DNA of 64,000 bases from Phascolarctobacterium sp. (GCA_020024105.1 JAHHUH010000001.1:59128-123127); one strand, 5' to 3'. Positions 7,721 to 17,467 are shown, numbered from the stretch's first letter. Numbers and translations: made by a program. The notes: generated from the sequence alone by a model not told the origin.

Positions 7721-10093
7721 TTATAAATCTACTACCGTAGCACCGCTACCGCCAGCCTCCAAAGCTGCTACCTCCAGCTTTTTCACATAGCGGTTAGTGC
7801 TTAAATAAGCCGTCAAGCCGGCACGCAGAGCACCAGTCCCCTTGCCGTGAATAATGCGCAACTGGGTAATGCCTGCTAAGAGAGCATCGTCCATAGCCTT
7901 ATCCACCACGGGAATGGCCTCATCCAGGGTCATGCCACGAACGTCAATTTCCTGCTTAGCGCTGGCATTCTTGCTCACAATCATCTTATGAGCGTAGCTG
8001 CCACCGGCCTTCTTGCGGGTTTGAGATTCAGTACCGGGCAGATGAGCCGGCTGAGCCTTGGTCAGCAGACATTTCTTCGCCGGCAGGTTCATCTTCAAAA
8101 TACCCACCTGCACAGTAACGTCCTGACCATTGACAGAGGTGATAGTTCCATTCTTACCCAAGGAGGGTACAAAAACATTCAAGCCCACCTTAGCAGTAGC
8201 CATGGTTAAGGGCGCACCCTCGGGCAAGGGAGTTTCCTCGGCAAAGGTCTTATTCAGCTTTTTACGAGCTTCCTCCGCCGCCTTTTCCAGACGCTTAGTA
8301 TCAAAATCCGCCTTCATGGAGCGTAGCTCCTTCAGCACGGCCTCGGACTCACGACGACTGCGACGATAAATATCATCAGCCTGCTCCCGCGCCTTGCGCA
8401 GCATTTCCGTACGCTTACGTTCAAATTCCTGCTTGGCATGAGCTAATTCGTTACGTAAATGCTCGCTTTCCAGGCGCAGCTTGGCAATTTCCTGGCTACC
8501 ACTTTCGTAGCGGCGACGCTCACCCTCCAGCTCCTGCAATACATTTTCCATATGGACATGCTCCTGGTCCAGTAAACGACCTGCGGCCGTTACAATATCC
8601 TCCGCCAGACCTAGGCGACGGCTGATGTTGAAGGCATTGGAGCTACCGGGCACACCCATTAATAAACGATAGGTGGGCTTTAGGGAGACGGGATCAAATT
8701 CCACACTGGCATTTTCCATTCCCTCATGACCATAGGCAAAGGTTTTCAGCTCACTATAGTGAGTAGTCACCATGGTCAGAACACGCTCCTCATGAAGATG
8801 CTCCAAAATAGACATAGCAAGAGCAGCGCCCTCGTTAGGATCAGTACCGGCACAGATTTCGTCCACCAGTACCAGATCCCCTGCACGAACCTCATTGAGA
8901 ATATTAATCAAATTGGTCATATGACCGGAAAAGGTACTCAAGCTCTGCTCAATGCTCTGCTCATCACCAATATCCGCATACACAGCACGGAAAACAGGTA
9001 ATTTAGCGCTCAGCGCAGGAATAAACATACCGGTCTGGGCCATAAGAGCGAAAAGACCTACGGCCTTGAGAGCTACAGTTTTACCACCGGTATTAGGACC
9101 GGTAATAAGCAGCATGGTAAATTTATCCCCCAGCTCCACGTCTAAGGGGACTACAGTTTCCTTATTCAACAAAGGATGGCGTCCCTGGTGGATTTCCACC
9201 TTGCCGTTAACCAGCATCTGGGGACGGACGGCATGCTGATCCTGAGCCAGATAAGCACGGGAGCAGATAACATCCAAATCCGTCAGCAAATCCAAAGAAG
9301 CCAGAAGTGCAGCTGCATCCTGACCAACATTCTGGGTCAGCTGACGCAGAATCCGTTCTACTTCTTCCTTTTCCTCGGCAAAATAACGTTTAATATCATT
9401 ATTCAGATTAACCACTGCCATGGGCTCGATAAAAAGCGTAGCTCCTGTACCGGACTGGTCATGGATAATGCCGGGAAAGTTCATTTTATACTCCTGTTTG
9501 ACAGGAATAACATAGCGGTCCCCACGCATGGTAACCAGATTATCCTGAAAATACTTCTGATTATTAGGGTCGTGGAGTATGCTATCTAATTTTTCTTTAA
9601 CTCTATTTTTGGTAATTTGGATGGCACTACGCAGGTTGGCAAGCTTGGGAGAGGCATTATCCTTAATTTCACCATGCTCGTCAATAGCATTGGCAATCTG
9701 CTTTTCCAGACGGGTAAAAACCTGGAGGGCACTGCCAATCTCATTGAGCACAGGGGCTATTTCCTCCTCCTCTGTCAAAAAGTCCTTCATTTTGCGAATG
9801 GCCTCAGCTGTGGTCTGAACGTGCTGCAGAGCTTCCGGGTCCAGCACAGAACCCAGCTCTGCCCTCTTGACATCGGAAACAATGTTGTAGGCACCACCAA
9901 AGGGGAAGCGTCTTCCCTCATCCAAAATACGGACAGCCTCAGCAGTTTCCTCCTGTAGACGTTTAACCTCTTCAAAGGTGCTGGCAATACGCAGTGTCAG
10001 CAAAGCCTGACGTCCGAGAGCGGTAGCTGCTTTATTTGCCAGAATTTCCTTAACCTTATCAAATTCTAAAGTTTTAATAGCAAAACGAGCCAT
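7721..10093 (-). CDS. mutS2: Endonuclease MutS2 (ribosome-splitting/recombination ATPase)
   Basis: A 790-residue MutS2. It has a MutS core without the mismatch-binding N-terminal domain, an ATPase with Walker A TGPNTGGKTVALK and Walker B LVLVDEICAGTDP, a charged coiled-coil/KOW-like linker (about 510-650), and a C-terminal Smr nuclease domain (about 715-790). The Smr domain carries IDVRGMTLDEA and IHGKGTGALR. Known roles in Firmicutes include suppressing recombination and rescuing collided ribosomes. The ATG at 10091-10093 follows GAGGTG; an in-frame GTG twelve bases further upstream is less likely. The start sits just past the U32 gene stop, so the two are co-transcribed. Confidence 0.95.
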   Translation of the reverse strand: MARFAIKTLEFDKVKEILANKAATALGRQALLTLRIASTFEEVKRLQEETAEAVRILDEGRRFPFGGAYNIVSDVKRAELGSVLDPEALQHVQTTAEAIRKMKDFLTEEEEIAPVLNEIGSALQVFTRLEKQIANAIDEHGEIKDNASPKLANLRSAIQITKNRVKEKLDSILHDPNNQKYFQDNLVTMRGDRYVIPVKQEYKMNFPGIIHDQSGTGATLFIEPMAVVNLNNDIKRYFAEEKEEVERILRQLTQNVGQDAAALLASLDLLTDLDVICSRAYLAQDQHAVRPQMLVNGKVEIHQGRHPLLNKETVVPLDVELGDKFTMLLITGPNTGGKTVALKAVGLFALMAQTGMFIPALSAKLPVFRAVYADIGDEQSIEQSLSTFSGHMTNLINILNEVRAGDLVLVDEICAGTDPNEGAALAMSILEHLHEERVLTMVTTHYSELKTFAYGHEGMENASVEFDPVSLKPTYRLLMGVPGSSNAFNISRRLGLAEDIVTAAGRLLDQEHVHMENVLQELEGERRRYESGSQEIAKLRLESEHLRNELAHAKQEFERKRTEMLRKAREQADDIYRRSRRESEAVLKELRSMKADFDTKRLEKAAEEARKKLNKTFAEETPLPEGAPLTMATAKVGLNVFVPSLGKNGTITSVNGQDVTVQVGILKMNLPAKKCLLTKAQPAHLPGTESQTRKKAGGSYAHKMIVSKNASAKQEIDVRGMTLDEAIPVVDKAMDDALLAGITQLRIIHGKGTGALRAGLTAYLSTNRYVKKLEVAALEAGGSGATVVDL

Positions 10094-10094
10094 C

Positions 10095-12578
10095 TTATAA
10101 AACACCTCTAAAATAATGTCCGCGAGTAGTGTTGGGTAAATTCTCCTCCACTACAATTTCGCCACGTAATACCTGCTTGTAGAGGGAGGTTATCTTACCG
10201 GTTTCTTCTACAGAGTAGTTACGGGCATCAATATGCAGGCTATTTACGCCAATACCCTCCATGTGCTTCACATTAGTCAGCAGGGACAGGTCATGGGCAT
10301 TCAGAATATGCATTTTGCAGAACTGGTCCGTTACTACGGGGAACTGGGCCTCCTTACGGTCACCCAAATAAAGGGGTTCACGGCAGTTGAATTGGCAGGC
10401 GCCCTTATCCAGCTGGCCTAAGAAGCTGCCACCGACGCAGTACTCAGAAACCATCATTTCCAGACGTCCCTGCACCATGCATTCCACAGGAATGGGTGCT
10501 ACAGCTGCTAAATGCTCCACCTGCCCCATAGTTAATTCGGGAGAAAGCACTACGCCCTGGGCACCATGTTCCTGCCAAAATTCCATTGATTGTACATTAT
10601 AGATATTCAAACTGAAATCTGCCCACAGCGCTAATTGAGAATATTTTTTAGCCAAGGGCCACAAGCTATTATTGCTGATATAAACAAAATCCGGCTCCAG
10701 CTCCTGCCAGAAAGCAAATAGCTGGTCAAAATACTGCAGCTGGGCTTCCTTTACGATACGAGGAGTAGCAAAAGCAATCTGCTTACCCATATGACGTACC
10801 TTTTGCACCGCCAGCTGGTAATCTGCCTTAATTATTACCTTCGTAGTAAAGCTGTCACCGCCAAAAATAATCCGGTCCGCACCTGCATTTAGAGCAGCCT
10901 GCAGCTTATCCAGAGAATCGCAGTGAACGGTTACCAGGCTGTGACGGCTCCTGCTGCCCTTTTCACGGGGCACCAGCTCTACCTGAGTTTTATAGCGGGG
11001 CCTGCGTGCCGGAGCAAAGGCCTCAATACGCGCCGCATCCAAAGCTTCAGCAGCCATACGACGAGCCTCGTTCATTTCACTCATGGGTACCATAACGTTT
11101 TCGTCATGAACGAACTCTAAGTCCTCCAGGCAATATTCCGTCGTACCTAAACGGTCAATCTGCTTCCGCACTACTGCATCATCCAGAGCACGCTTTCTAG
11201 CCGCCTCAACAATAAAGTCCGTTTCACCATAACCCTGATTGCCCTCATCATCCGTCAGCAGTACGCTCATGGGCTGTCCTAAACGGGCTACCACCTGAGC
11301 CTTGACAGGAATACGCTTTTTAGCATCAGGTCCAAAAAACTGTTGGGCATAATGCATCAGCTTATCATCCAGAGTACGGAAAACGCGGTCATTAAAGCGT
11401 ACACCATTAGGTACGTCAATAGTAACCTGCTGACCGGGCTGAGCACTTTCCACACGCTGACCCTTAAGCAGCATTTCTGTCACCGTAGTACCTACACGAC
11501 CACCTACACTGACCCAAAATTCTAGACCATCACCCAAATGAAGCTCCTTGTCCAGCTTAATGGTTGCTTTATTATTAGCCTTATCCAGCTTAGTTACACG
11601 CCCCATAAGTACGCCACGATTATTAGGACGGCGGTCACTCATCATGTTCCGTCCTGGGCGGTCTAACAGATAAGCAGTGGTAAAATCACGGTTAAAGATC
11701 TGCTCAATATTAGCAAAATCCTCCTCCGGTACCTGGTAATTTCCTGCCAGATAGCTATCCATCGCTCTACGGTAAGCATCCACCACTACCGCTACATATT
11801 CAGGTCGCTTCATACGGCCTTCTATTTTATAAGAAACAACACCTGTCTCAATCAACTGAGGCAGAATGCTTAAGGTATTCATATCCTTAGGGCTGAGCAG
11901 ATACTGGCCTGCATCCTTACCTGCCAGCAAATCCTCACCCTGGGCATTCATCAGCTTATAGGGCAGACGACAGGGTTGGGCACAGCGTCCCCTATTACCG
12001 CTACGGCCGCCAATCAGACTACTCATCAGACACTGACCAGAATAGCAGACACATAATGCCCCATGGATAAAGGTTTCGATTTCCGTCCTTTGCGTAGCAC
12101 AGGCAGCCTTAATCTCCTCCAGACTCAGCTCACGAGCAAGGACAGTACGCTCCATACCTGCCTCTGCGGCAAACTCCACGCCACTACTATTAGTGACGGT
12201 CATCTGTGTACTAGCATGAAGAGGCAGCTCCGGTACCAAAGCCTTAGCAAGACGAATAACGCCCATATCCTGTACGATGATACCATCCACGCCTACATTA
12301 TTCAAAAAGAGCAGGTATTCGGCCAAGTCCTTCATTTCACTATCATCCACCAGAGTATTAACCGTGATATACAATCTTACCCGGTGCATATGGGCAAAAT
12401 AAACTGCCTTAGCCATCTCTTCCCGATCAAAATTGCTGGCATACTGACGCGCACCAAAGGCCTTACCACCCATATAGACGGCATCCGCACCTGCGTTAAC
12501 AGCTGCTTCCAGGGCCTCCCAGCTACCTGCAGGAGCAAGCAGCTCCAGCTTCTGTTCCTTTTTTTTGGACATTACCAT
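10095..12578 (-). CDS. U32-family protein with DUF3656 (RlhA/TrhP-like RNA hydroxylation factor)
   Basis: An 827-residue protein. The N-terminal U32 domain starts KLELLAPAGSWEALEAAVNAGADAVYMGG and carries the cysteine cluster CVCYSGQC...GRCAQPC (around residues 170-205), which in RlhA/TrhP-type proteins holds an iron-sulfur cluster. A DUF3656 segment follows, and a second U32-like half fills the C-terminus (from about 545), including another MVSEYCVGG/CQFNCREPL cysteine set. The family was once called collagenase-like, but members act in prephenate-dependent RNA hydroxylation; which RNA is modified here is unknown. It lies between zapA and mutS2, a common Firmicute order. Two close ATG starts (12578 and 12572) are possible. 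Confidence 0.88.
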   Translation of the reverse strand: MVMSKKKEQKLELLAPAGSWEALEAAVNAGADAVYMGGKAFGARQYASNFDREEMAKAVYFAHMHRVRLYITVNTLVDDSEMKDLAEYLLFLNNVGVDGIIVQDMGVIRLAKALVPELPLHASTQMTVTNSSGVEFAAEAGMERTVLARELSLEEIKAACATQRTEIETFIHGALCVCYSGQCLMSSLIGGRSGNRGRCAQPCRLPYKLMNAQGEDLLAGKDAGQYLLSPKDMNTLSILPQLIETGVVSYKIEGRMKRPEYVAVVVDAYRRAMDSYLAGNYQVPEEDFANIEQIFNRDFTTAYLLDRPGRNMMSDRRPNNRGVLMGRVTKLDKANNKATIKLDKELHLGDGLEFWVSVGGRVGTTVTEMLLKGQRVESAQPGQQVTIDVPNGVRFNDRVFRTLDDKLMHYAQQFFGPDAKKRIPVKAQVVARLGQPMSVLLTDDEGNQGYGETDFIVEAARKRALDDAVVRKQIDRLGTTEYCLEDLEFVHDENVMVPMSEMNEARRMAAEALDAARIEAFAPARRPRYKTQVELVPREKGSRSRHSLVTVHCDSLDKLQAALNAGADRIIFGGDSFTTKVIIKADYQLAVQKVRHMGKQIAFATPRIVKEAQLQYFDQLFAFWQELEPDFVYISNNSLWPLAKKYSQLALWADFSLNIYNVQSMEFWQEHGAQGVVLSPELTMGQVEHLAAVAPIPVECMVQGRLEMMVSEYCVGGSFLGQLDKGACQFNCREPLYLGDRKEAQFPVVTDQFCKMHILNAHDLSLLTNVKHMEGIGVNSLHIDARNYSVEETGKITSLYKQVLRGEIVVEENLPNTTRGHYFRGVL

Positions 12579-12586
12579 AATCCCTT

Positions 12587-12832
12587 CTAACGTTCTTTAG
12601 CCAATTTCAATAACTTATCATAGTCCTGACGCAGCTGATACAGTTCACCGGCCAGGTCCAAAGCAGCCCATACAGCCAGCTTGTCCTTGGAATGAACCTT
12701 TTTCTTATTAGAAAGCTCCGTCAGCTTTTCATTGACAATATTAACTACGTTTAAAACATCTTCCTCGCCAGCGTCCGTATGTAAAACATATTTTTCATTA
12801 AGAATCTCCACAGAAATAGTTTTCTTCTCCAT
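12587..12832 (-). CDS. zapA: Cell division protein ZapA
   Basis: An 81-residue protein with the ZapA pattern: a short N-terminal beta region (KTISVEILNEKYVLHTDAGEEDVLNVVN) and a C-terminal coiled-coil helix (about 40-80) that forms the dimer. ZapA binds FtsZ and stabilises the Z-ring at midcell. The stop is eight bases from the downstream U32 gene and the start is three bases from the chagasin-domain gene, so all sit in one operon. Confidence 0.9.
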   Translation of the reverse strand: MEKKTISVEILNEKYVLHTDAGEEDVLNVVNIVNEKLTELSNKKKVHSKDKLAVWAALDLAGELYQLRQDYDKLLKLAKER

Positions 12833-12834
12833 CC

Positions 12835-13689
12835 CTACTCCTTCACCACCACAGTAAAGCTAAAGCTATCCAGACTATTCTTTTCCCAAGGACGTTTATA
12901 CTCCATCAGTACCTCATGGGTACCTGTTTTTTGTGCGGTCAGCATAATTATTTCCGTACCCGGAGAGCCTACCCTGGCCTCCTCTGCTCTAGGCATAATA
13001 AAGGAACTGCCGGCATTTACCACGCCATCAGTTTCCCCTCCTACTACAGTAGCCTGCCAGCGATAGCCGGTGGTAGGATTAGATTCCAACTTTAAGGCCA
13101 GTAAGCCACCCTTTTCCACGGTCACAATCTTATTCTTAGCGTTGCGGGTCAATCTAGCAATCTGCACCAGACGACCTGCCTCACCAATGCGTACGGAATC
13201 CATCAGCTGGCCATAGGGTACGAAAGCAGTATAGCCTGTTTTTTTGTCCTGGCGGGTATAAATACCCTTTTCAGCAAACATGACATCCTCGTATTCCCCC
13301 AAAGCAGCCTGAACCTTTTCATTCTGGATAAAGAAATCATCTACCATAAATTCCTTACCCGTAGTCAAATCAATATTAACACCCTTATAGGCTACACGCT
13401 CCTGATTATTAGCCTGCAGCAGGATGCTGACCAGACTAGGACGGTTTAATTGAACCTCGTAGCTAAAAGTGCCCTTATGGCCTACCTTATCCACCAGATC
13501 TTCTAAATAATCTTTTAAAATGGCATTAGCCTTTTTTTCCAGAGTTACATCGTTGCTACCGTCAATTACAGGGATATTACCCACGGAACGGGCAATGGAA
13601 GTGGGTTCAGCCAGTATCGTAGTCTGCTGGTCAGCCCACGCAGGCAGGGATAAAAGCATACAGAACAAAGTAGTAAGTAAAAGCTTCAT
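12835..13689 (-). CDS. Secreted DUF3298/RsiV-like protein with C-terminal chagasin (I42) inhibitor domain
   Basis: A 284-residue exported protein. Residues 1-19 form a signal peptide ending LPAWA. Residues about 30-175 resemble DUF4163/DUF3298 domains seen in RsiV and lysozyme/sensor proteins (GKEFMVDDFF, FVPYGQL). Residues about 185-284 match the chagasin-like cysteine protease inhibitor family I42: the three inhibitory loops appear as NPTTGYRW, a glycine-rich GSPGTE and KRPWE. Such inhibitors block papain-type proteases; the biological target here is unknown. It lies between gltX and zapA in a housekeeping operon, which is unexpected for a secreted inhibitor. Confidence 0.78.
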   Translation of the reverse strand: MKLLLTTLFCMLLSLPAWADQQTTILAEPTSIARSVGNIPVIDGSNDVTLEKKANAILKDYLEDLVDKVGHKGTFSYEVQLNRPSLVSILLQANNQERVAYKGVNIDLTTGKEFMVDDFFIQNEKVQAALGEYEDVMFAEKGIYTRQDKKTGYTAFVPYGQLMDSVRIGEAGRLVQIARLTRNAKNKIVTVEKGGLLALKLESNPTTGYRWQATVVGGETDGVVNAGSSFIMPRAEEARVGSPGTEIIMLTAQKTGTHEVLMEYKRPWEKNSLDSFSFTVVVKE

Positions 13690-13710
13690 GGCATTACCTC
13701 CTTATCCGGA

Positions 13711-15174
13711 TCATAGGCTCTTAATATATTCAATAGCCTTGTACATTCTTGCCAAGGTTCTCTCCTTACCTAAAAGCACCATAACATCAAACATACCGGG
13801 GCTAACAGTTCTACCAGTCAAGGCTAAACGGGTAGGATGAATAACCTTGCCCAGGGACAAGCCATTTTCTTCAGCAATTTTATTATAAGCAGCCTCAGTG
13901 CTGGTCAAATCATATACTTCATCAGCTTCAATAGCTGCAATACATTTCTCCAGCAGCGCTACAGCTTCCGGTTTAAAATGCTTAGCTACGCCCTTTTCAT
14001 CATATTCGGTAACATCCTTGAAGAAATAGGTGGAAGCATCAGCAACCTCTTGCAGAGTTTTAACACGAACACGCACAGTATCCACTAATTTGGCAAAATA
14101 ATCCTTATGGGCTGCCAACCATTCAGCATCGCATAGACCATCCTTAATAAAGAAGCCTTCTACCTCGGGAAGAATCTTTTCCAACGGCAGCTCGGACAGG
14201 TATTGGCCGTTCATCCAGGTCAGCTTCTTAGTATCATAAACAGCTGCCTTTTTGGACATTTGTTCCAACTCGAATAATTCCACAGTTTCAGCCAAAGTAA
14301 AAATTTCTCTTTCATCACCAGGGCCCCATCCCAAAAGGGTCAGATAATTGATGATGGATTGGGGCAGATAACCCTGTTCACGAAATTCTTCTACAGAGGT
14401 TGCACCATGGCGTTTGCTCAGTTTAGAACGATCCGGTGCCAAAATCATAGGCATATGGCCAAATTTAGGCGGCTCCCAGCCCAAAGCTTCATACATCAGC
14501 AGCTGTTTCGGAGTATTGGATAAATGCTCCTCAGCACGCAGGACATGGGTCATTTTCATCAAATGATCATCCACTACCACGGCAAAATTATAGGTGGGCA
14601 TACCATTGCTCTTCATAATAACAAAATCATCAAACTGATCCATACTAAAGGTTACATCACCATGAATCAAGTCATGGACGGTAATGGTACCTTCAACAGG
14701 AATCTTAATACGAACGGAATAGGGTTCACCAGCAGCTACACGCTTAGCAGCTTCAGCAGGGTCTAAATCACGGCAGGTACGGGCATAGCGGAAGGGCTGC
14801 TTGGCAGCTCTTTGCTTTTCACGAGCAGCGGCCAAATCCTCCGCAGTGCAGAAACAGTAGTAAGCCTTACCCTCATCCAACAACTGTTGCACGTATTTGT
14901 TATAGAGCTCACGGCGTTCGGATTGATAGTAGGGGCCATAGTCGCCACCTACCTCAGGACCCTCATCCCAATTAAGGCCCAACCATTTCAAGCTGGTCAA
15001 AATCTGGCTAACGGAATCCTCTTTTAAACGTTCAGTGTCCGTATCTTCAATACGGAGAATCAGCTTACCACCCATCTTACGGGCAAAAAGCCAGTTGAAC
15101 AAGGCAGTGCGGGCACCACCAATATGTAAATACCCAGTAGGACTGGGAGCAAATCTTACGCGAATATCAGACAT
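13711..15174 (-). CDS. gltX: Glutamyl-tRNA synthetase
   Basis: A 487-residue class I synthetase. The HIGH-type motif is SPTGYLHIGGARTALFN near the start and the KMSKS-type loop is KLSKRHG (around residue 250), with the anticodon-binding helical domain beyond. It attaches glutamate to tRNA-Glu and probably, if the organism uses the amidotransferase route, to tRNA-Gln. GGAGACG precedes the ATG at 15172-15174. It is probably the first gene of the operon that continues through the chagasin protein, zapA, the U32 gene and mutS2. Confidence 0.95.
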   Translation of the reverse strand: MSDIRVRFAPSPTGYLHIGGARTALFNWLFARKMGGKLILRIEDTDTERLKEDSVSQILTSLKWLGLNWDEGPEVGGDYGPYYQSERRELYNKYVQQLLDEGKAYYCFCTAEDLAAAREKQRAAKQPFRYARTCRDLDPAEAAKRVAAGEPYSVRIKIPVEGTITVHDLIHGDVTFSMDQFDDFVIMKSNGMPTYNFAVVVDDHLMKMTHVLRAEEHLSNTPKQLLMYEALGWEPPKFGHMPMILAPDRSKLSKRHGATSVEEFREQGYLPQSIINYLTLLGWGPGDEREIFTLAETVELFELEQMSKKAAVYDTKKLTWMNGQYLSELPLEKILPEVEGFFIKDGLCDAEWLAAHKDYFAKLVDTVRVRVKTLQEVADASTYFFKDVTEYDEKGVAKHFKPEAVALLEKCIAAIEADEVYDLTSTEAAYNKIAEENGLSLGKVIHPTRLALTGRTVSPGMFDVMVLLGKERTLARMYKAIEYIKSL

Positions 15175-15245
15175 AGTATCGTCTCCTTAATTTAAAAATA
15201 AAAATTCTTTTTCATATTAATTATATAACTAATAGATATTGATGT

Positions 15246-15282
15246 AAAGAAAACGACCACCGAATTTAATCTCGGTAGTCGT
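15246..15282 (-). terminator. Intrinsic terminator after the DEAD-box helicase gene
   Basis: On the minus strand ACGACTACCGA pairs with TCGGTGGTCGT, followed by TTTTCTTT. Confidence 0.85.
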
Positions 15283-15289
15283 TCATTAC

Positions 15290-16555
15290 TTATTTCTCCT
15301 TTTTAGCCCCTTGACGACGGTTGCTACCGGTCTTCGGTGCCTTACGCTTATTGACTACTGAATTACGACCACGCTTGGGTGTATTATTCTTCTTAGCTTT
15401 GCCTGTGGAAGCACTAGCTACGCTTCGACGTGCTACGGTCTTACCTTCCAGATTTTGACGCTCCATAGTCACGTTCAGCTTATTTTCAATATTGCGCAAC
15501 CATTTTACCTCATCAGCGGTATATAAAGTAACGGCAATACCATCATTACCGGCACGACCAGTACGACCAATACGGTGCACATACCATTCCGGATCATGGG
15601 GAATATCGTAATTGATAACATGAGTAACGCCTTCCACATCCAGACCTCTAGCTGCCAGGTCACTAGCAACTAGAATCTGTATTTTAGCGTCACGGAAGCT
15701 CTTCATAACTGTTTTACGCTTGGCCGGAGACATCTCACCATGGAGCACGTCCACATTATAGCCCTGCATGCCCAACCATTCTCCCAGCTCCTTAGTACGT
15801 TCCTTACTCATACAGAAAACAATCATCAGATAAGGATTATATCGATCAATTAGACCTGCCACAACCTTATTTTTATATTCATCCGTAGTTTTAAGGCAGA
15901 TTTGTCTGATTTTGGCAACAGTAGCCTCCTCCGGATTAATATCAATCAGAGCGCAGTTCTTAGTAATGTGCTTGCCCAGCTTCCGCACCTCCTCAGAAAG
16001 GGTGGCAGAGCAAAGCATGGTCTGATGCTCCGGATTTGTCATGCTGATCAGCTCCCCAGCTTCGTCAATAAAGCCCTGCTGCAACATTTCATCCACTTCA
16101 TCCAGAACCAGATATTTTACCCCGCCCAAGGAGGTATTACCCTTACGGATATGGTCCAGCAAGCGACCTGTTGTACCAATGAGTACATGACTTTTGCCTT
16201 CCAACTTATGCTTTTGGGTTTCAAAATCACGACCACCAGTAACTGCCAGCACCTTAATCTCCCGGTCACCAATAATCTTCTTCAGTTCTGTGGCTACCTG
16301 CTGACTCAGCTCCCTTGTGGGGGTAATTACCAGAGCCTGTACATAGCTCTTACTAGTATCAATTTTTTCTACCAGGGGCAGCAAAAAGGCCATGGTTTTA
16401 CCTGTGCCTGTTTGCGCTCTGGCAATAACGTCCTTACCTGCATATAGGGCGGGAATCGCCTGCTCCTGTACGGGCATGGGCTTTCTAATTCCCATCTTTA
16501 ACAATAATTCCACTGTTTGGGAACATACCTTTAATGCCTCAAAGCCATTCGCCAT
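15290..16555 (-). CDS. DEAD-box ATP-dependent RNA helicase (CshA/RhlE type)
   Basis: A 421-residue RNA helicase. The Q-motif GIRKPMPVQEQAIPAL, motif I AQTGTGKT, motif Ia PTRELSQQ, motif II DEVD (a variant of DEAD), motif III SAT and motif VI HRIGRTGR are all present. A basic tail (from about residue 385, rich in Lys/Arg) probably binds RNA. Likely roles are ribosome assembly and mRNA turnover. The start at 16555 (MANGFEAL) follows AGAGGTAAAGAGA; the upstream open frame to 16639 is not family-like. A terminator-bearing leader lies upstream, so expression may be attenuated. Confidence 0.92.
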   Translation of the reverse strand: MANGFEALKVCSQTVELLLKMGIRKPMPVQEQAIPALYAGKDVIARAQTGTGKTMAFLLPLVEKIDTSKSYVQALVITPTRELSQQVATELKKIIGDREIKVLAVTGGRDFETQKHKLEGKSHVLIGTTGRLLDHIRKGNTSLGGVKYLVLDEVDEMLQQGFIDEAGELISMTNPEHQTMLCSATLSEEVRKLGKHITKNCALIDINPEEATVAKIRQICLKTTDEYKNKVVAGLIDRYNPYLMIVFCMSKERTKELGEWLGMQGYNVDVLHGEMSPAKRKTVMKSFRDAKIQILVASDLAARGLDVEGVTHVINYDIPHDPEWYVHRIGRTGRAGNDGIAVTLYTADEVKWLRNIENKLNVTMERQNLEGKTVARRSVASASTGKAKKNNTPKRGRNSVVNKRKAPKTGSNRRQGAKKEK

Positions 16556-16637
16556 TCTCTTTACCTCTTTTCCTTCTTGCTTTATATAGACTGCAGTCCA
16601 GCTGCTCACTTTATTATCTAGCCCGCTATGCGGATAC

Positions 16638-16760
16638 ATAAAAAAATCTCAATGCCACCCAGCACTGAGAACATTGCTTACACAGTATAAACTTTTCTCT
16701 GCTCCAAGCTTCTTGCCCTAAGCATCACTGCTGCCCTTATAGCATTATCATTATAACATA
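16638..16760 (-). ncRNA. Candidate small RNA or attenuated leader upstream of the helicase gene
   Basis: On the minus strand a -10-like TATAAT (about 16750-16755) is followed by roughly 100 bases of non-coding sequence. This ends in a hairpin, CTCAGTGC/GCATTGAG (16648-16669) with loop TGGGTG, and then TTTTTTT. That is the form of a terminated small RNA or of a leader with a conditional terminator in front of the helicase gene. No known riboswitch class is recognised. The remaining bases of the 16640-16840 gap show nothing else that I can name. Confidence 0.45.
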
Positions 16761-16840
16761 AATTATTATGCCCTGCAAAGATAGCCCCTTTTCTTCACAA
16801 GAATTTTACTTAAGTAGTACCGCCCTTGTACTTTGACTAT

Positions 16841-16869
16841 TTGACATTTAACCTAGATAGGTCTACACT
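16841..16869 (+). promoter_or_regulatory. Sigma-A-type promoter for the 16969 gene
   Basis: TTGACA (16841-16846), a 17-base spacer and TACACT (16864-16869). The resulting leader of about 90 bases contains a hairpin, GTGCAACAAG/CTTGATGCAC (16879-16903). Confidence 0.6.
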
Positions 16870-16968
16870 AAAGGAGAAGTGCAACAAGCCTTCCTTGATG
16901 CACCTTTGCTGGACAATAGCTCCCTATCCACTATTATCCTCCACTGATAATAAAGGAGTGTGTTTATT

Positions 16969-17376
16969 ATGGATAAAAAAGTTCCCATGCGGTCCAATAC
17001 CGCAGTCGATGCCAAGGCCTTTACGCTACAGGCCTATCAGGCAGCTTTTAATGAAACCAAGGAGGCGCAGGAGGATTCCCGTATTGTCCTCTTTACCAGC
17101 TCTGCCTCTATTATCGGTACGGTAGTTACCTCCAAGGAAAGAGAGGGCTACGTACAGTTGAATAGTGCCATGCTGGAAAAACGCGATAAGCTGATGCAGA
17201 AGCTGGAGGAAGAAAAAATTCCCTTTATCAATAATGCCTCCACCATCCAGCTGAAAAACGTTACCATCCGTTCCTTCAGTAATCCAGAGGCTTCCCTGAA
17301 GCTGCCGGTTATGAATATTTTTGCTGACCAGATTGTAGGTTTTACCTTTGGTGAAGTTGCTCCCAACGACTTTTAA
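16969..17376 (+). CDS. Hypothetical protein
   Basis: A 135-residue protein that I do not recognise. It has no signal peptide or membrane segment. Residues about 35-60 (RIVLFTSSASIIGTVVTSKE) and 95-130 look like beta-strand-rich parts around a central helix (about 65-85, LEKRDKLMQKLEEEKIP). AAAGGAG ends ten bases before the ATG at 16969. It has its own promoter and a terminator after the stop, so it is a single-gene unit. Codon use looks like that of its neighbours. Confidence 0.7.
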   Translation: MDKKVPMRSNTAVDAKAFTLQAYQAAFNETKEAQEDSRIVLFTSSASIIGTVVTSKEREGYVQLNSAMLEKRDKLMQKLEEEKIPFINNASTIQLKNVTIRSFSNPEASLKLPVMNIFADQIVGFTFGEVAPNDF

Positions 17377-17424
17377 GTACTAAAAACAACAACCGCCAGT
17401 AACTCGTCAGATATAGCCTATACA

Positions 17425-17464
17425 AAAGAGAGCTCCGCAGCAATGCGAAGCTCTCTTATTTTTT
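17425..17464. terminator. Bidirectional terminator between the 16969 gene and plsY
   Basis: AAGAGAGCTCCGC pairs with GCGAAGCTCTCTT. TATTTTTTG follows on the plus strand and TTTTG on the minus strand, so the hairpin can end both converging genes. Confidence 0.8.
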
Positions 17465-17467
17465 GCC

